A DNA stretch of 60,922 nt from NCBI GenBank assembly GCA_017403285.1, contig JAFQOI010000116.1, forward strand, positions 1 to 60,922. Reading direction: 5' to 3'. The DNA is from a bacterium (lineage in GTDB: Bacteria; Cyanobacteriota; Vampirovibrionia; Gastranaerophilales; Gastranaerophilaceae). The position numbers and the translations under genes are program-made. Position 1 is the first letter of the stretch, and every line of letters begins with the position of its first letter. The notes under the pieces are model-generated. The model worked only from the letters and a program-made list of their open reading frames with translations, made no database searches and was not told the DNA's origin. This document shows positions 10,727 through 19,369 of this stretch, in pieces.

Positions 10727-12565
10727 TTGGACAATCAATTGGAAACAAAATACATCCCTCTATATCGCAAATACAGACCACAAACATTCCATGACCTAAT
10801 AGGTCAAGAAAATATTGTACATGCTTTAAGCAATGCCATCAAACTTGATAGAATTGCGCATGCTTATTTGTTATGTGGACCAAGGGGAACAGGCAAAACA
10901 TCCTCTGCAAGAATATTAGCAAAATCTTTGAACTGCAAAGAAGGTCCAACATTAACACCTTGCGGAAAATGTCCTGCTTGCCTTGATATAATGAATTCTA
11001 TTCCTGTCGACGTAATAGAAATTGACGCAGCAAGTAATAGAAGTGTTGAGGATACGCAAGCAATACTTGAAAAAATTCAATATGTTCCTGTTAATGGCAA
11101 ATACAAAATATATGTTATCGACGAAGTTCATATGCTCTCTAACCATGCATTTAATGCGTTATTAAAAACGCTTGAAGAACCACCAGAAAACGTTATATTC
11201 ATTCTTGCCACAACTGAACCACACAAAGTTCTTGATACTATTATTTCTAGATGCCAAAGATTTGATTTTAGACGTATCACAACAGATGATATTGTTAATA
11301 GGCTTGAATATATTGCTGGCGAAGAAAAAATAAACATCTCTAAAGAAGCACTTTTTGCAATAGCAAAAAATTCTCAAGGAGGTATGCGTGATGCATTGGC
11401 ACTTCTCGACCAAATAAGTGTTATTGGTATTAACAAACAAATTGATACAAATGATATCAATGAAATTTTAGGAAAAATATCTTATGACACTCTAAGTGAT
11501 ATTACGGAATGCATCATCAATTCTGATTGCTCAAAATCAATATTAATGATTGACAATATATACGCAAAAGGTAATGAACCAGTACAAATCGTATCAAATT
11601 TAATCCAGTATTTTAGAGATGTAATGATTGTCAAAAATTGTACAGACAAAGAATTAATATTCTCTCTAACTCAAATAAATGAAGTTAATTACGAAAAAAC
11701 TAAAGCACAGTCAGAAAAGTTTTCTGTTGCTGAAATAATTCAAATAATAGATCGTCTTTCATATTACACAACTCAAATTAAAGACACTACAAACAAATAT
11801 TTATGGCTTGAATTGTGCATAATAGATTTAACAAACTACAAAAATCTTCCATCAAGCGATAACTTATTGAGAAGAATAGCAGAATTAGAAAAAAAAGTTG
11901 AAACAGGTAATTTTGAAGCAAGACCAATTACTGTAAACAAAGTAAAAGAATCTGAAATAAGTCCTGCATTAAACAAACAAGAACCCATAAAAAAGGAAGA
12001 ACTTACAGAGAAACCTGTACAACAAGAATCTCAACCAATAATGCAAGCGACAACTTCTACAAAAGCAATTGAAGAAAAACCCATTGAAACAAAAACTTCA
12101 TCTGATAGTTCAGACATTCACTCTTTATGGATTTCTATTTTGCAAAGTATCGAAAGCGCACCAACAAGAGCGTTCTATTCAAACCTTTCACAACCTATAG
12201 AAATATCTGAAAAACAAATCACAATTGCATTTAAAAAAGAAATGTTTGTTAAACAAGCAAGGGAGGGCAATAAAAAGGCCGCTCTTGCAGATGCTGTTTC
12301 AAGATATATGAATATTAAAAACCCAAATATTGAAATTATTTTAAACGATAATATTAACATTGAAAAAAAAACTGAAATAACACAAAAACCACAACCAAAA
12401 ACGAATGACGACGAACAAAATATAAGAAAACAAGAAGAAGAAGAATATCACGCTTACGTTGAATCAAAGAAACAAGAAGAAGAAAAACCTAAAATCTCAC
12501 AAGTAGATTCATCAAGCCAAGCGGCAATGGTCAAAAATTTATTTAATGGGAAATATATAGATTAA
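10727..12565 (+). CDS. dnaX: DNA polymerase III subunits gamma/tau (clamp loader)
   Basis: 612 residues. AAA+ ATPase that loads the sliding clamp. Residues 6-25 contain the conserved PLYRKYRPQTF; Walker A GPRGTGKTS 51-59; zinc-module cysteines 70, 79, 82 and 85; Walker B with D-E-V-H 132-135; sensor region T-T-E-P-H-K and S-R-C. The tail from about 400 is polar, low-complexity (Glu, Lys, Gln), then a small folded segment near 470-545 of tau type. The best start is TTG at 10727, with GATGGA about 8 bases upstream; the nearby ATG at 10723 is out of frame. I saw no obvious slippery run to make a separate gamma form. Its last 4 bases overlap the convergent next gene. Confidence 0.95.
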   Translation: MDNQLETKYIPLYRKYRPQTFHDLIGQENIVHALSNAIKLDRIAHAYLLCGPRGTGKTSSARILAKSLNCKEGPTLTPCGKCPACLDIMNSIPVDVIEIDAASNRSVEDTQAILEKIQYVPVNGKYKIYVIDEVHMLSNHAFNALLKTLEEPPENVIFILATTEPHKVLDTIISRCQRFDFRRITTDDIVNRLEYIAGEEKINISKEALFAIAKNSQGGMRDALALLDQISVIGINKQIDTNDINEILGKISYDTLSDITECIINSDCSKSILMIDNIYAKGNEPVQIVSNLIQYFRDVMIVKNCTDKELIFSLTQINEVNYEKTKAQSEKFSVAEIIQIIDRLSYYTTQIKDTTNKYLWLELCIIDLTNYKNLPSSDNLLRRIAELEKKVETGNFEARPITVNKVKESEISPALNKQEPIKKEELTEKPVQQESQPIMQATTSTKAIEEKPIETKTSSDSSDIHSLWISILQSIESAPTRAFYSNLSQPIEISEKQITIAFKKEMFVKQAREGNKKAALADAVSRYMNIKNPNIEIILNDNINIEKKTEITQKPQPKTNDDEQNIRKQEEEEYHAYVESKKQEEEKPKISQVDSSSQAAMVKNLFNGKYID

Positions 12566-13590
12566 TTTATTTTTAAATCTTTAACTAGTTTATTTACCAC
12601 TAATTCCCATGTTTTTGCATTTGGATGACCATCATAAACTGTATATTCTTTGTTAGTAACATCTTCTTTTAGTCGGTCTTTTATGTCATATATGATAAAT
12701 CCATCGGCTTCAAGTTCGCTCCACCTTGGCGTAATATAAGAATATGTACTGGCATCAATTTCATTAAACTTACTATCTGACAACAATAATGATGTAGGAT
12801 GTTTTATTATAATAAATTTTATATTAGGATATTTTCTTCGTATTTCGTTTCTAATTTCTTCAAAATACAATTTAACAACATCAAAATATTCATCATTATA
12901 TGAAGAAGAAAATACTCTTTTTGCAATCTCTTTTTCCTTATAATTTTTAAACATAGAAAATCTTGCAAATTGTATATTCCAAGGAGTTACTTCAACAAGA
13001 TGTCCTTGTGGATTTTTAGAGAAACTTAAATGAACATTAGTTCCAACTGCATACTTACTTCTAAATATACGATTTAAATGATCGGCAATGTAAATATAAA
13101 CAACATACTCTGGTTCAGTATCAATATTTTCATAAAAATCATTCTGCTTTGTTAGCCATAAGGCTTCAGCCATACCAAATCCAGAATACCCTCTATTATA
13201 AACTGTTCTATTGGTCTTTTTTGATAATTGTGCTTCAAAGGTTTCATTAGTACTTAAATGTATACCTTCAGCAAAAGAACAGCCCAAAACAACAATCGAT
13301 TTTTTATTTCCATTACCTTTAGACAATCTCTTTTCTGTTTTTAATTCAGTTTTATATTTTTCCCAAATCTTTTTAAAATGGTGTAATTGCAAGGAATAAT
13401 CAAGTGTAACTTGAGGAGAATTATATTCCTTTTGAGTATAATCTCCTCTTTCTTCAAGTCTTTGCCTATATCTAACTAAATTTTCTTTATATCTAAAAAA
13501 AGCAGACAAAAAATCAATAGAAATTAATAACAAAAATAATATTATAACGTTTACAACTATAATTTTAAAAAGAGATTTGCCCTTTTTCAT
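12562..13590 (-). CDS. Membrane-anchored SGNH-hydrolase-like protein
   Basis: 342 residues. One N-terminal membrane helix (about 8-30: FKIIVVNVIILFLLLISIDF), then a periplasmic or outer-face domain. The hydrolase part starts near residue 95 with IVVLGCSFAEG (G-x-S nucleophile block), continues with NRGYSGFG (Asn/Gly block), and ends with YDGHPNAKTW, giving the D-x-x-H pair of SGNH/GDSL esterases. All catalytic blocks look intact. It is downstream of smpB with a one-base gap. Members often add or remove acyl groups on envelope glycans; that role is inference. The substrate is unknown. Confidence 0.7.
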   Translation of the reverse strand: MKKGKSLFKIIVVNVIILFLLLISIDFLSAFFRYKENLVRYRQRLEERGDYTQKEYNSPQVTLDYSLQLHHFKKIWEKYKTELKTEKRLSKGNGNKKSIVVLGCSFAEGIHLSTNETFEAQLSKKTNRTVYNRGYSGFGMAEALWLTKQNDFYENIDTEPEYVVYIYIADHLNRIFRSKYAVGTNVHLSFSKNPQGHLVEVTPWNIQFARFSMFKNYKEKEIAKRVFSSSYNDEYFDVVKLYFEEIRNEIRRKYPNIKFIIIKHPTSLLLSDSKFNEIDASTYSYITPRWSELEADGFIIYDIKDRLKEDVTNKEYTVYDGHPNAKTWELVVNKLVKDLKIN

Positions 13591-13591
13591 A

Positions 13592-14044
13592 TCACATTTT
13601 TCTTTTTATATTTTGTTGAATTTCTCTATTTTGCGCTTTTTTAGCAAGATCATCTCTTTTATCATATATCTTTTTACCTTTTGCAAGCGCAATTTCAAGT
13701 TTAGCCCAGCCATTTTCTAAAAACAGTTCAATAGGAACAATTGTATAACCATCTTTTTTTATCTTACCAAGCATTTTTTCTATCTCTTTTTTATTCAAAA
13801 GAAGTTTTCTTGTTCTTTTTTCTTCGTGATTATACCTATTCCCTTGTTCATATGGACTAATATGACAATTGTATAAAAATGCCTCAAAATCATCAATTCG
13901 AACAAAACTATCTTTTAAATTTATTGCACCCCTGCGAATAGACTTAATTTCAGTCCCAGTTAAAACCATACCCGCAGTGTACTTATCGAATATGTGATAT
14001 TCGTGAAATGCTTTTCTATTTGTAGATACAATTTTCTTTCCCAT
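13592..14044 (-). CDS. smpB: SsrA-binding protein
   Basis: 150 residues, the standard size. Binds tmRNA and brings it to stalled ribosomes for trans-translation. Signatures: N-R-K-A-F-H-E-Y-H-I, GMVLTGTEIKSIRRGAINLKD, HISPYEQGNRYNHEEKRTRKLL, and the basic tail KGKKIYDKRDDLAKKAQNREI. It is followed by the SGNH-like gene with a one-base gap and preceded by a small unknown gene 21 bases upstream, so the three may share a transcript. The tmRNA gene itself is not in this window. Confidence 0.97.
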   Translation of the reverse strand: MGKKIVSTNRKAFHEYHIFDKYTAGMVLTGTEIKSIRRGAINLKDSFVRIDDFEAFLYNCHISPYEQGNRYNHEEKRTRKLLLNKKEIEKMLGKIKKDGYTIVPIELFLENGWAKLEIALAKGKKIYDKRDDLAKKAQNREIQQNIKRKM

Positions 14045-14065
14045 AGAAAGATTATAACACCATAA

Positions 14066-14377
14066 TTATCGCCTTAGCGAATTTTTTCTAATTTTTTCTA
14101 AAAGTTTAAAATAATAATCTATTTTATTTTCTTGAATTATTTCACTAATTTTTAATTCTGCTCTTTCGTAATAAGGTATATCTGATATCCCTGTAGTAAT
14201 TTCATAATCTCTGTATAGTTTTATTAAGGCATCTTTTAAAACATAAATTTTTTCTCTTTTGGATATTGTTTTATTTTTAATATATTCAATACAATTTGTC
14301 ATCATGCCCGTAAAATCAAATGTTTTATCGCAAGAACAATCATTTGAACTAACCAGTTTTAAATGCCTTTTTGCCAT
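14066..14377 (-). CDS. Small protein of unknown function
   Basis: 103 residues from the ATG at 14377, which has GGGGAA 5 bases upstream; upstream in-frame GTG (14401) and ATG (14389) starts lie on or before that ribosome site. Starts MAKRHLKLVSSNDCSCDK with a Cys-x-Cys near the N-terminus, then two long predicted helices, strongly charged. No signal or membrane segment. It precedes smpB on the same strand by 21 bases. Not recognised. Confidence 0.65.
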   Translation of the reverse strand: MAKRHLKLVSSNDCSCDKTFDFTGMMTNCIEYIKNKTISKREKIYVLKDALIKLYRDYEITTGISDIPYYERAELKISEIIQENKIDYYFKLLEKIRKNSLRR

Positions 14378-14527
14378 AAAATTCCCCATTAATTTTCTCA
14401 CTTTTTAATTCAATAACATGTAAAATATTAGTAAGGTAGTGCATTAAAATGTAGTCTGTTGTATAATATTCACAGTTGGAAGTTTCATGATATTATAATC
14501 ACTCACACCATAATACATAATATTGTA

Positions 14528-14560
14528 TTTTGGCGCAAGGATTATTACATTTTTGCGTAA
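14528..14560 (+). promoter_or_regulatory. Direct repeat, possible operator of the XRE regulator
   Basis: TTTTGGCGCAA at 14528-14538 and TTTTTGCGTAA at 14550-14560 match in 9 of 11 positions and are 22 bases apart, two helical turns. They lie just before the regulator start at 14584, where autoregulation would act. Sequence pattern only. Confidence 0.3.
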
Positions 14561-14583
14561 CAAAAGTTTAAATGGGAAAAATT

Positions 14584-15006
14584 ATGACTATAGGAAAAAG
14601 ATTAAAAGAGATTAAAAAAGAGTTAAAAATCACATCAAAAGAATTAGCAGATGAACTCGGTATTCCGGTAAGAACCATCGGAAGTTATGAACGTAACGAA
14701 GCGCAACCAGGACCAAAGTTTTTCAATAACATCCACGAAAAATACAATATTAACATTAACTGGTTTTTAACAGGGAAAGGAAATATGTTTGTATCAGAAA
14801 AAACAAGCGCTGACATCGGATATATTGCAAATTTACAAGAACGTCTAAATCTTTCTGAATCTGAAATAGATGGACTTATTGACCTTCTAGATTCTGAAGC
14901 AAGCCGTGAAATGGTATTTAAATTTATTGAAATCAAACGCGGAAACAAAGAAGCATTAGATAGCCTTATATACAATTTACAAGGAATAAAGGCCATATAC
15001 AGTTAA
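14584..15006 (+). CDS. XRE-family helix-turn-helix regulator
   Basis: 140 residues from ATG 14584 (M5 of the longer frame, which begins at 14572). Residues about 2-60 are a Cro/CI-type HTH: GKRLKEIKKELKITSKELAD, then LGIPVRTIGSYERNEAQPG (recognition helix), then FFNNIHEKYNININWFLTG, the ending typical of phage-repressor-like XRE proteins. The C-terminal 80 residues are helical with no peptidase (LexA/CI) motif, perhaps for dimerisation. It sits alone, divergent from the small smpB-side gene and ends one base before the convergent helicase. No phage genes are nearby, so it is probably a host regulator. Targets unknown. Confidence 0.88.
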   Translation: MTIGKRLKEIKKELKITSKELADELGIPVRTIGSYERNEAQPGPKFFNNIHEKYNININWFLTGKGNMFVSEKTSADIGYIANLQERLNLSESEIDGLIDLLDSEASREMVFKFIEIKRGNKEALDSLIYNLQGIKAIYS

Positions 15007-15007
15007 T

Positions 15008-17302
15008 TTACTCTTCGTTTACAGGCTCTTTAAGAATATTTGTTATAGCTTCTTTTGCTGACTGCTTAAGTTCTTCTGATACATTAGGCAATATCGTTAG
15101 TTGTCTTAAAACATCAACTGTGCGCTTAAATATTCTTACAATATCACCTTCTGACGAATCAACTTGTTTAGCAATATCTTCCCAAGGTGTTTCTAGTATC
15201 CATTGTTCAATAAGTGGTGAATAATATGAATTTATATACATTTCTGTATTAATATCGTAATCTCTTTGCAAAATCGCAATTTTTTTACGAATATCTTTTA
15301 TCTTATTTAATACTTTTCGAACATTTTTACTTATTGGGCTATTTGGATAAACCTCACATCTTAAATCTTCAGTAACCAATGCGCATATAACAGAAGCAAG
15401 TTCATACGGCGCAAGTTCATCCAAAAGTCCTTTTAAGATTATTTCGGACAAGAAAAGTTCATTTTCTGCACGAACCATGGAACAAGTTATACCACTTTCT
15501 GACGGATAACCATTTACTATATATCCAGTTTTTTCAAGTATTTCTTTATGCGCAATGAATTTATTCCAGTATATATCTTTTTGTTTTTCTATATTTTTAC
15601 AAACTTCTTTATACCTTTTTTCATATCTTGCAATAATTTCAAGATTTTTCATGTGTTTTTTATAACCACGACAAATCTCACAATTATATTTTTCCATTGC
15701 TTCTCTTATTGAACGAGTTTCAGCAGTATACTGAAGAACTTCTGGTGTGTCTTTTTTCCCCTTTTGCTTTGCTTGTTTAATAAGTGTTTTAGTTAATTTT
15801 CTATATGTAATATATTTTTCTTTCAACTTGTTGAATTGAATTAAATCTTCAGAAGTCAAACCAAATGGGCATTTTTCTGATTTCAATTTTGCAAGTGTCT
15901 GTTCGCAATGAATTTGATTAGCAATAATAGGTTTTAATCTATCGTTAGAAGAAAAATAGCCAAAACTTTTCAAAATAAGTTCTTTTGCTTGATCCAAATC
16001 TAGATTTTGAAGTAAATTAAGAACCATTGAATAACTTGGAGAAAACTGGCTTTCTAGCGGATTTGAACCACTTCTTACCAAATCTGCAACTTCTTCAGGA
16101 GATTGGAATTGTGTCCCCATGACAACAACATAACCAACCTTATCCATTCCTCTTCTACCTGCACGCCCTGACATTTGCAAAAATTCGTTTGCTGTTAGCA
16201 TTCTATGTCCGGAATCAGTACGTTTACTTACTGCTGATATAACTGTTGTTCTTGCAGGCATATTAATACCAGCAGCGAGGGTTTCAGTTGCAAAAACAAC
16301 TTTTATCAATCCTTTTTGAAAAAGTCTTTCAACCAATAATTTCCACGAAGGAAGTAATCCAGCATGATGAGAGGCAACACCATTATATAGGTATTCAAGA
16401 TTTTTATTATTCTCTAAATATGGATAATCCTTTAAAAACTCTTGGATCTCTACTCTTATTTGTTTTGCTTCTTCTTGAGTAATGAGTCTGATTTCAGAAC
16501 ATTTTTCCATATTTTCATCACATTTTTTTCTTGAAAAAGTGAAAAATATGGCAGGAAGCATTTCTTTTTTATGCAAAACATTTATAACATCTTTTACCGA
16601 ATTTTGTTTTTTTGCCTGACGAGAATGAAAATTAATCTTTTTTTCTGGTCTAATTTTTCGATTTAATTTTCCATCTGGAGTCAACAATGGCAAAATATCA
16701 AATGGCTTTGAAGAATCAAAATAGTAGTGACGCAAAGGAACTGGACGAAAATCAGTATATACATGTTCAGTTTTTGAATGAACTGTATTTATCCAATCAC
16801 AAAGTTGCTGCGAATTTGCAACCGTTGCACTAAGCGCAATTATTTGTACACTTTGAGGAGAATATATAATACTTTCTTCCCAAACTGTCCCTCTTTGCTC
16901 ATCATTCATATAATGAACTTCATCAAGAACGACATATTTTACATCACGCAAATTGTCTTTTAACGAACCAAAATTTGTGTTATAAAGCATATTCCTATAA
17001 ACTTCGGTTGTCATAACTACGATAGGTGCTTCTCGATTTATAGACGTATCACCAGTTAAAAGACCGACATTACCTTCTCCCCATTTTCTAGAAAAATCAT
17101 AAAATTTTTGATTAGAAAGTGCTTTAAGCGGAGTCGTATAAAAAAGCCTAGTATTTTCAGCAAGTGCTTTTTGAATTGCTGCTTCCGCTATACAAGTCTT
17201 ACCGGCACCTGTTGGCGCACATACAACTACGCTTTTTCCGTCATAAATACAGTTAACAGCTTCTTTTTGAAAATCATCTAATTCAAAATCAAATTTATAC
17301 AA
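15008..17302 (-). CDS. Ski2-like superfamily 2 RNA helicase
   Basis: 764 residues. ATP-dependent helicase of the Ski2/Mtr4 group, common in cyanobacteria and actinobacteria. Motifs in order: Q-like DDFQKEAVNCI (7-17), Walker A APTGAGKT (about 29-36), TTPLKALSNQKFYDF, TTEVYRN, D-E-V-H-Y, SATVANS, then domain 2 with SHHAGLLPSWK, FATETLAAGINMPARTTV and QMSGRAGRRGMD. The C-terminal 300 residues contain the DSHCT-type helical domain. The start is TTG (17302) with AAGGTG 6 bases upstream inside the end of aroF, so translation is coupled. Last gene of the clpP-ffh-aroF run. Likely role in RNA turnover. Confidence 0.9.
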   Translation of the reverse strand: MYKFDFELDDFQKEAVNCIYDGKSVVVCAPTGAGKTCIAEAAIQKALAENTRLFYTTPLKALSNQKFYDFSRKWGEGNVGLLTGDTSINREAPIVVMTTEVYRNMLYNTNFGSLKDNLRDVKYVVLDEVHYMNDEQRGTVWEESIIYSPQSVQIIALSATVANSQQLCDWINTVHSKTEHVYTDFRPVPLRHYYFDSSKPFDILPLLTPDGKLNRKIRPEKKINFHSRQAKKQNSVKDVINVLHKKEMLPAIFFTFSRKKCDENMEKCSEIRLITQEEAKQIRVEIQEFLKDYPYLENNKNLEYLYNGVASHHAGLLPSWKLLVERLFQKGLIKVVFATETLAAGINMPARTTVISAVSKRTDSGHRMLTANEFLQMSGRAGRRGMDKVGYVVVMGTQFQSPEEVADLVRSGSNPLESQFSPSYSMVLNLLQNLDLDQAKELILKSFGYFSSNDRLKPIIANQIHCEQTLAKLKSEKCPFGLTSEDLIQFNKLKEKYITYRKLTKTLIKQAKQKGKKDTPEVLQYTAETRSIREAMEKYNCEICRGYKKHMKNLEIIARYEKRYKEVCKNIEKQKDIYWNKFIAHKEILEKTGYIVNGYPSESGITCSMVRAENELFLSEIILKGLLDELAPYELASVICALVTEDLRCEVYPNSPISKNVRKVLNKIKDIRKKIAILQRDYDINTEMYINSYYSPLIEQWILETPWEDIAKQVDSSEGDIVRIFKRTVDVLRQLTILPNVSEELKQSAKEAITNILKEPVNEE

Positions 17303-17305
17303 TTT

Positions 17306-18349
17306 TTACACCTTAACTAAATGTTTATTATCGTAATCTATTCTACCTATGAGCTTATTTAAATTTTTTGCAACTTCTTTAAACATAGGGATTGAAAGAC
17401 TTTGAGCGCCATCTGAAGACGCATTTTCTGGATCGTGATGAACTTCAATCATTACACCATGAGCACCTACTATTAGCCCTGCTTTTGCCATAGGCTCTAT
17501 CAAATAACGTCTTCCTGTTCCATGGCTTGGGTCAACAATAACTGGCAAGTGAGAGTACTTTTTAATTACAGGAACAGATGCTATATCCATTGTATTTCTT
17601 GTCATTGTATTATCAACGCCTTTTATTCCACGTTCACATAAAATGACTTTTTCATTACCATTTGCCATAATATGTTCTGCTGCAAGTAAGAACTCTCTAA
17701 TTGATGCGGCTGCACCTCTTTTTAAAATAACTGGCTTATTACATTTTCCAACTGCATGCAAAAGCTTAAAATTTTGCATATTTCTTGCACCAATTTGAAT
17801 AATATCCGTATACTGACATACAAGCTCCAAATCTAATGTATCCATAAGTTCAGTTACAACTAATAAACCTGTTTTTTCTCTTGCTATAGCTAGATATTCT
17901 AACGCTTTTTCTTCTAAGCCTTGAAAATCATAAGGGGATGTCCTAGGTTTAAAAGCACCACCTCTTAAAAAATGACAACCCATTTCTTTTGCTGCTTCTG
18001 CAACTTTCAACAACCCATCCAAATCTTTTTCTACACAGCAAGGACCAACCATCAGTACTGGCTTTTCAAGTCCACCAATTCTTACACCATTTGAAAATTC
18101 AATAACAGTATCATCTTGTTTACACTCTCTAGATGCAAGTTTGTATGGTTCTTGGATTAATTTGACACTTCTTACCCCTTCATAAGACTGGAAGGAATGC
18201 GGCTCAACAAGTCTTTTATCACCAATTGCCGCAATAACAGTCATAACATCACCTTGATTTAATACTATTTTAAAGCCTTTATTTCTTAATGCTTTAACAA
18301 CTGTATCTATTTGCGCTTGTGTCGCCGAAGGCTCCATTATTATAATCAT
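17306..18349 (-). CDS. aroF: 3-Deoxy-7-phosphoheptulonate (DAHP) synthase, type I-beta with ferredoxin-like domain
   Basis: 347 residues. First step of the shikimate pathway (PEP plus erythrose 4-phosphate). Residues 1-70 are the ferredoxin-like regulatory domain found in the Thermotoga/Bacillus-type enzymes; the barrel follows from about 100 with LMVGPCCVEKDL, FLRGGAFKPRTSPY, QIGARNMQNFKLL, PVILKRG, LCERGIKG, and VDPSHGTGRR with metal and phosphate ligands. The N-terminal domain suggests feedback control by an aromatic end product. AGGGAGAA lies 6 bases before the ATG. In an operon between the nucleotidyltransferase (12-base gap) and the helicase. Confidence 0.95.
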   Translation of the reverse strand: MIIIMEPSATQAQIDTVVKALRNKGFKIVLNQGDVMTVIAAIGDKRLVEPHSFQSYEGVRSVKLIQEPYKLASRECKQDDTVIEFSNGVRIGGLEKPVLMVGPCCVEKDLDGLLKVAEAAKEMGCHFLRGGAFKPRTSPYDFQGLEEKALEYLAIAREKTGLLVVTELMDTLDLELVCQYTDIIQIGARNMQNFKLLHAVGKCNKPVILKRGAAASIREFLLAAEHIMANGNEKVILCERGIKGVDNTMTRNTMDIASVPVIKKYSHLPVIVDPSHGTGRRYLIEPMAKAGLIVGAHGVMIEVHHDPENASSDGAQSLSIPMFKEVAKNLNKLIGRIDYDNKHLVKV

Positions 18350-18361
18350 CGTATTTTCTCC

Positions 18362-19357
18362 CTATACAGACAATTCTGTTTTGTCTAATGTCTTTACTGT
18401 ATCTTTAAGATTATTTTCTACTATAATCCCATTTAGAACTATGGAATTTTCTATTGTTATTCCGTCTTTAACAGTTACATCACCCCATAATATCGAATTT
18501 ATAATTTTTACATTTTTTCCAATCACACAATTTTCGCCAAAAGAGCAATTGCCCTGTATAATAACCCCACTATTTTTGATAAGATTTTCTGTTCTATTAT
18601 ATTTCCCATCTATGGTATTTACTATAACAGGCTCATAATTTTTAATTTCGTGATTTATCAAATCAATATGCGATTTTTTATATTGTTCAATAGAGCCAAT
18701 ATCAGACCAGTAACCACTATGAACATAAGTATTTATTTTTTCATTTGAATTTAAAATTTCAGGAAATACATTCTTTGCAAAATCATAGAACGTATTTTCT
18801 GGAATAAAATCAAAAATATCATATCTAAAAATATAAATACCAGTATTTGCAAGATTTGATTTCGCTTCTTCAATTTTTGGTTTTTCTTGAAAACTTTCAA
18901 CTATCCCATTAGAATCTGTAACCACAATTCCATACATAGGAATTTTTTCTTCTTCAACAGACTGCAACACTATAGTAGCAATTGCACCAGATTTTTTATG
19001 AGACTCATAGGCATTTTTAATATCAACATCACTTAAACCATCACCAGACATAACAATAAAGTCATCGTCTTTAGAAAAGAACGATTGACACTTCTTAACC
19101 CCTCCGGCCGTCCCTGACAATTGTTCTTCTTTCACTAAGCATATATTTTGATTATAACGATAATGAAACGCCATATCCTCTGCTTTATAATATGTATTAG
19201 CAATAATATCTTTTATCCCAAAAGAAGCAAGATGCTCTACTATTATATCCATTGCTGGTTTATTAACAAGAGGGACCAAAGGTTTTGGCACAACATCAGA
19301 TAAAGCTCCTAATCTAGAGCCAACACCCGCTGCCATTATCATTGCTTTTTTCAACAT
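18362..19357 (-). CDS. NDP-sugar pyrophosphorylase (sugar-1-phosphate nucleotidyltransferase)
   Basis: 331 residues. N-terminal nucleotidyltransferase fold: MAAGVGSRLGALSDVVPKPL (8-27) with the nucleotide-binding G-x-G-x-R and catalytic Lys, SGTAGGVKKC, MSGDGLSDVD, and N-T-G-I-Y-I-F. From about 240 a left-handed beta-helix with hexapeptide repeats (NSGVIIQGNCSFGENCVIG). This layout fits mannose-1-phosphate guanylyl- or glucose-1-phosphate-type enzymes feeding polysaccharide or LPS synthesis; the exact sugar and nucleotide cannot be told. AAGGGGAA precedes the ATG. Between ffh and aroF on one transcript. Confidence 0.88.
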   Translation of the reverse strand: MLKKAMIMAAGVGSRLGALSDVVPKPLVPLVNKPAMDIIVEHLASFGIKDIIANTYYKAEDMAFHYRYNQNICLVKEEQLSGTAGGVKKCQSFFSKDDDFIVMSGDGLSDVDIKNAYESHKKSGAIATIVLQSVEEEKIPMYGIVVTDSNGIVESFQEKPKIEEAKSNLANTGIYIFRYDIFDFIPENTFYDFAKNVFPEILNSNEKINTYVHSGYWSDIGSIEQYKKSHIDLINHEIKNYEPVIVNTIDGKYNRTENLIKNSGVIIQGNCSFGENCVIGKNVKIINSILWGDVTVKDGITIENSIVLNGIIVENNLKDTVKTLDKTELSV

Positions 19358-19369
19358 ACTTTCCCCTTA

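Noticed and set aside
14584-15006. Prophage repressor marking a prophage
   Set aside because: The HTH is phage-repressor-like but all neighbours are housekeeping genes and there is no integrase, attachment site or structural gene.
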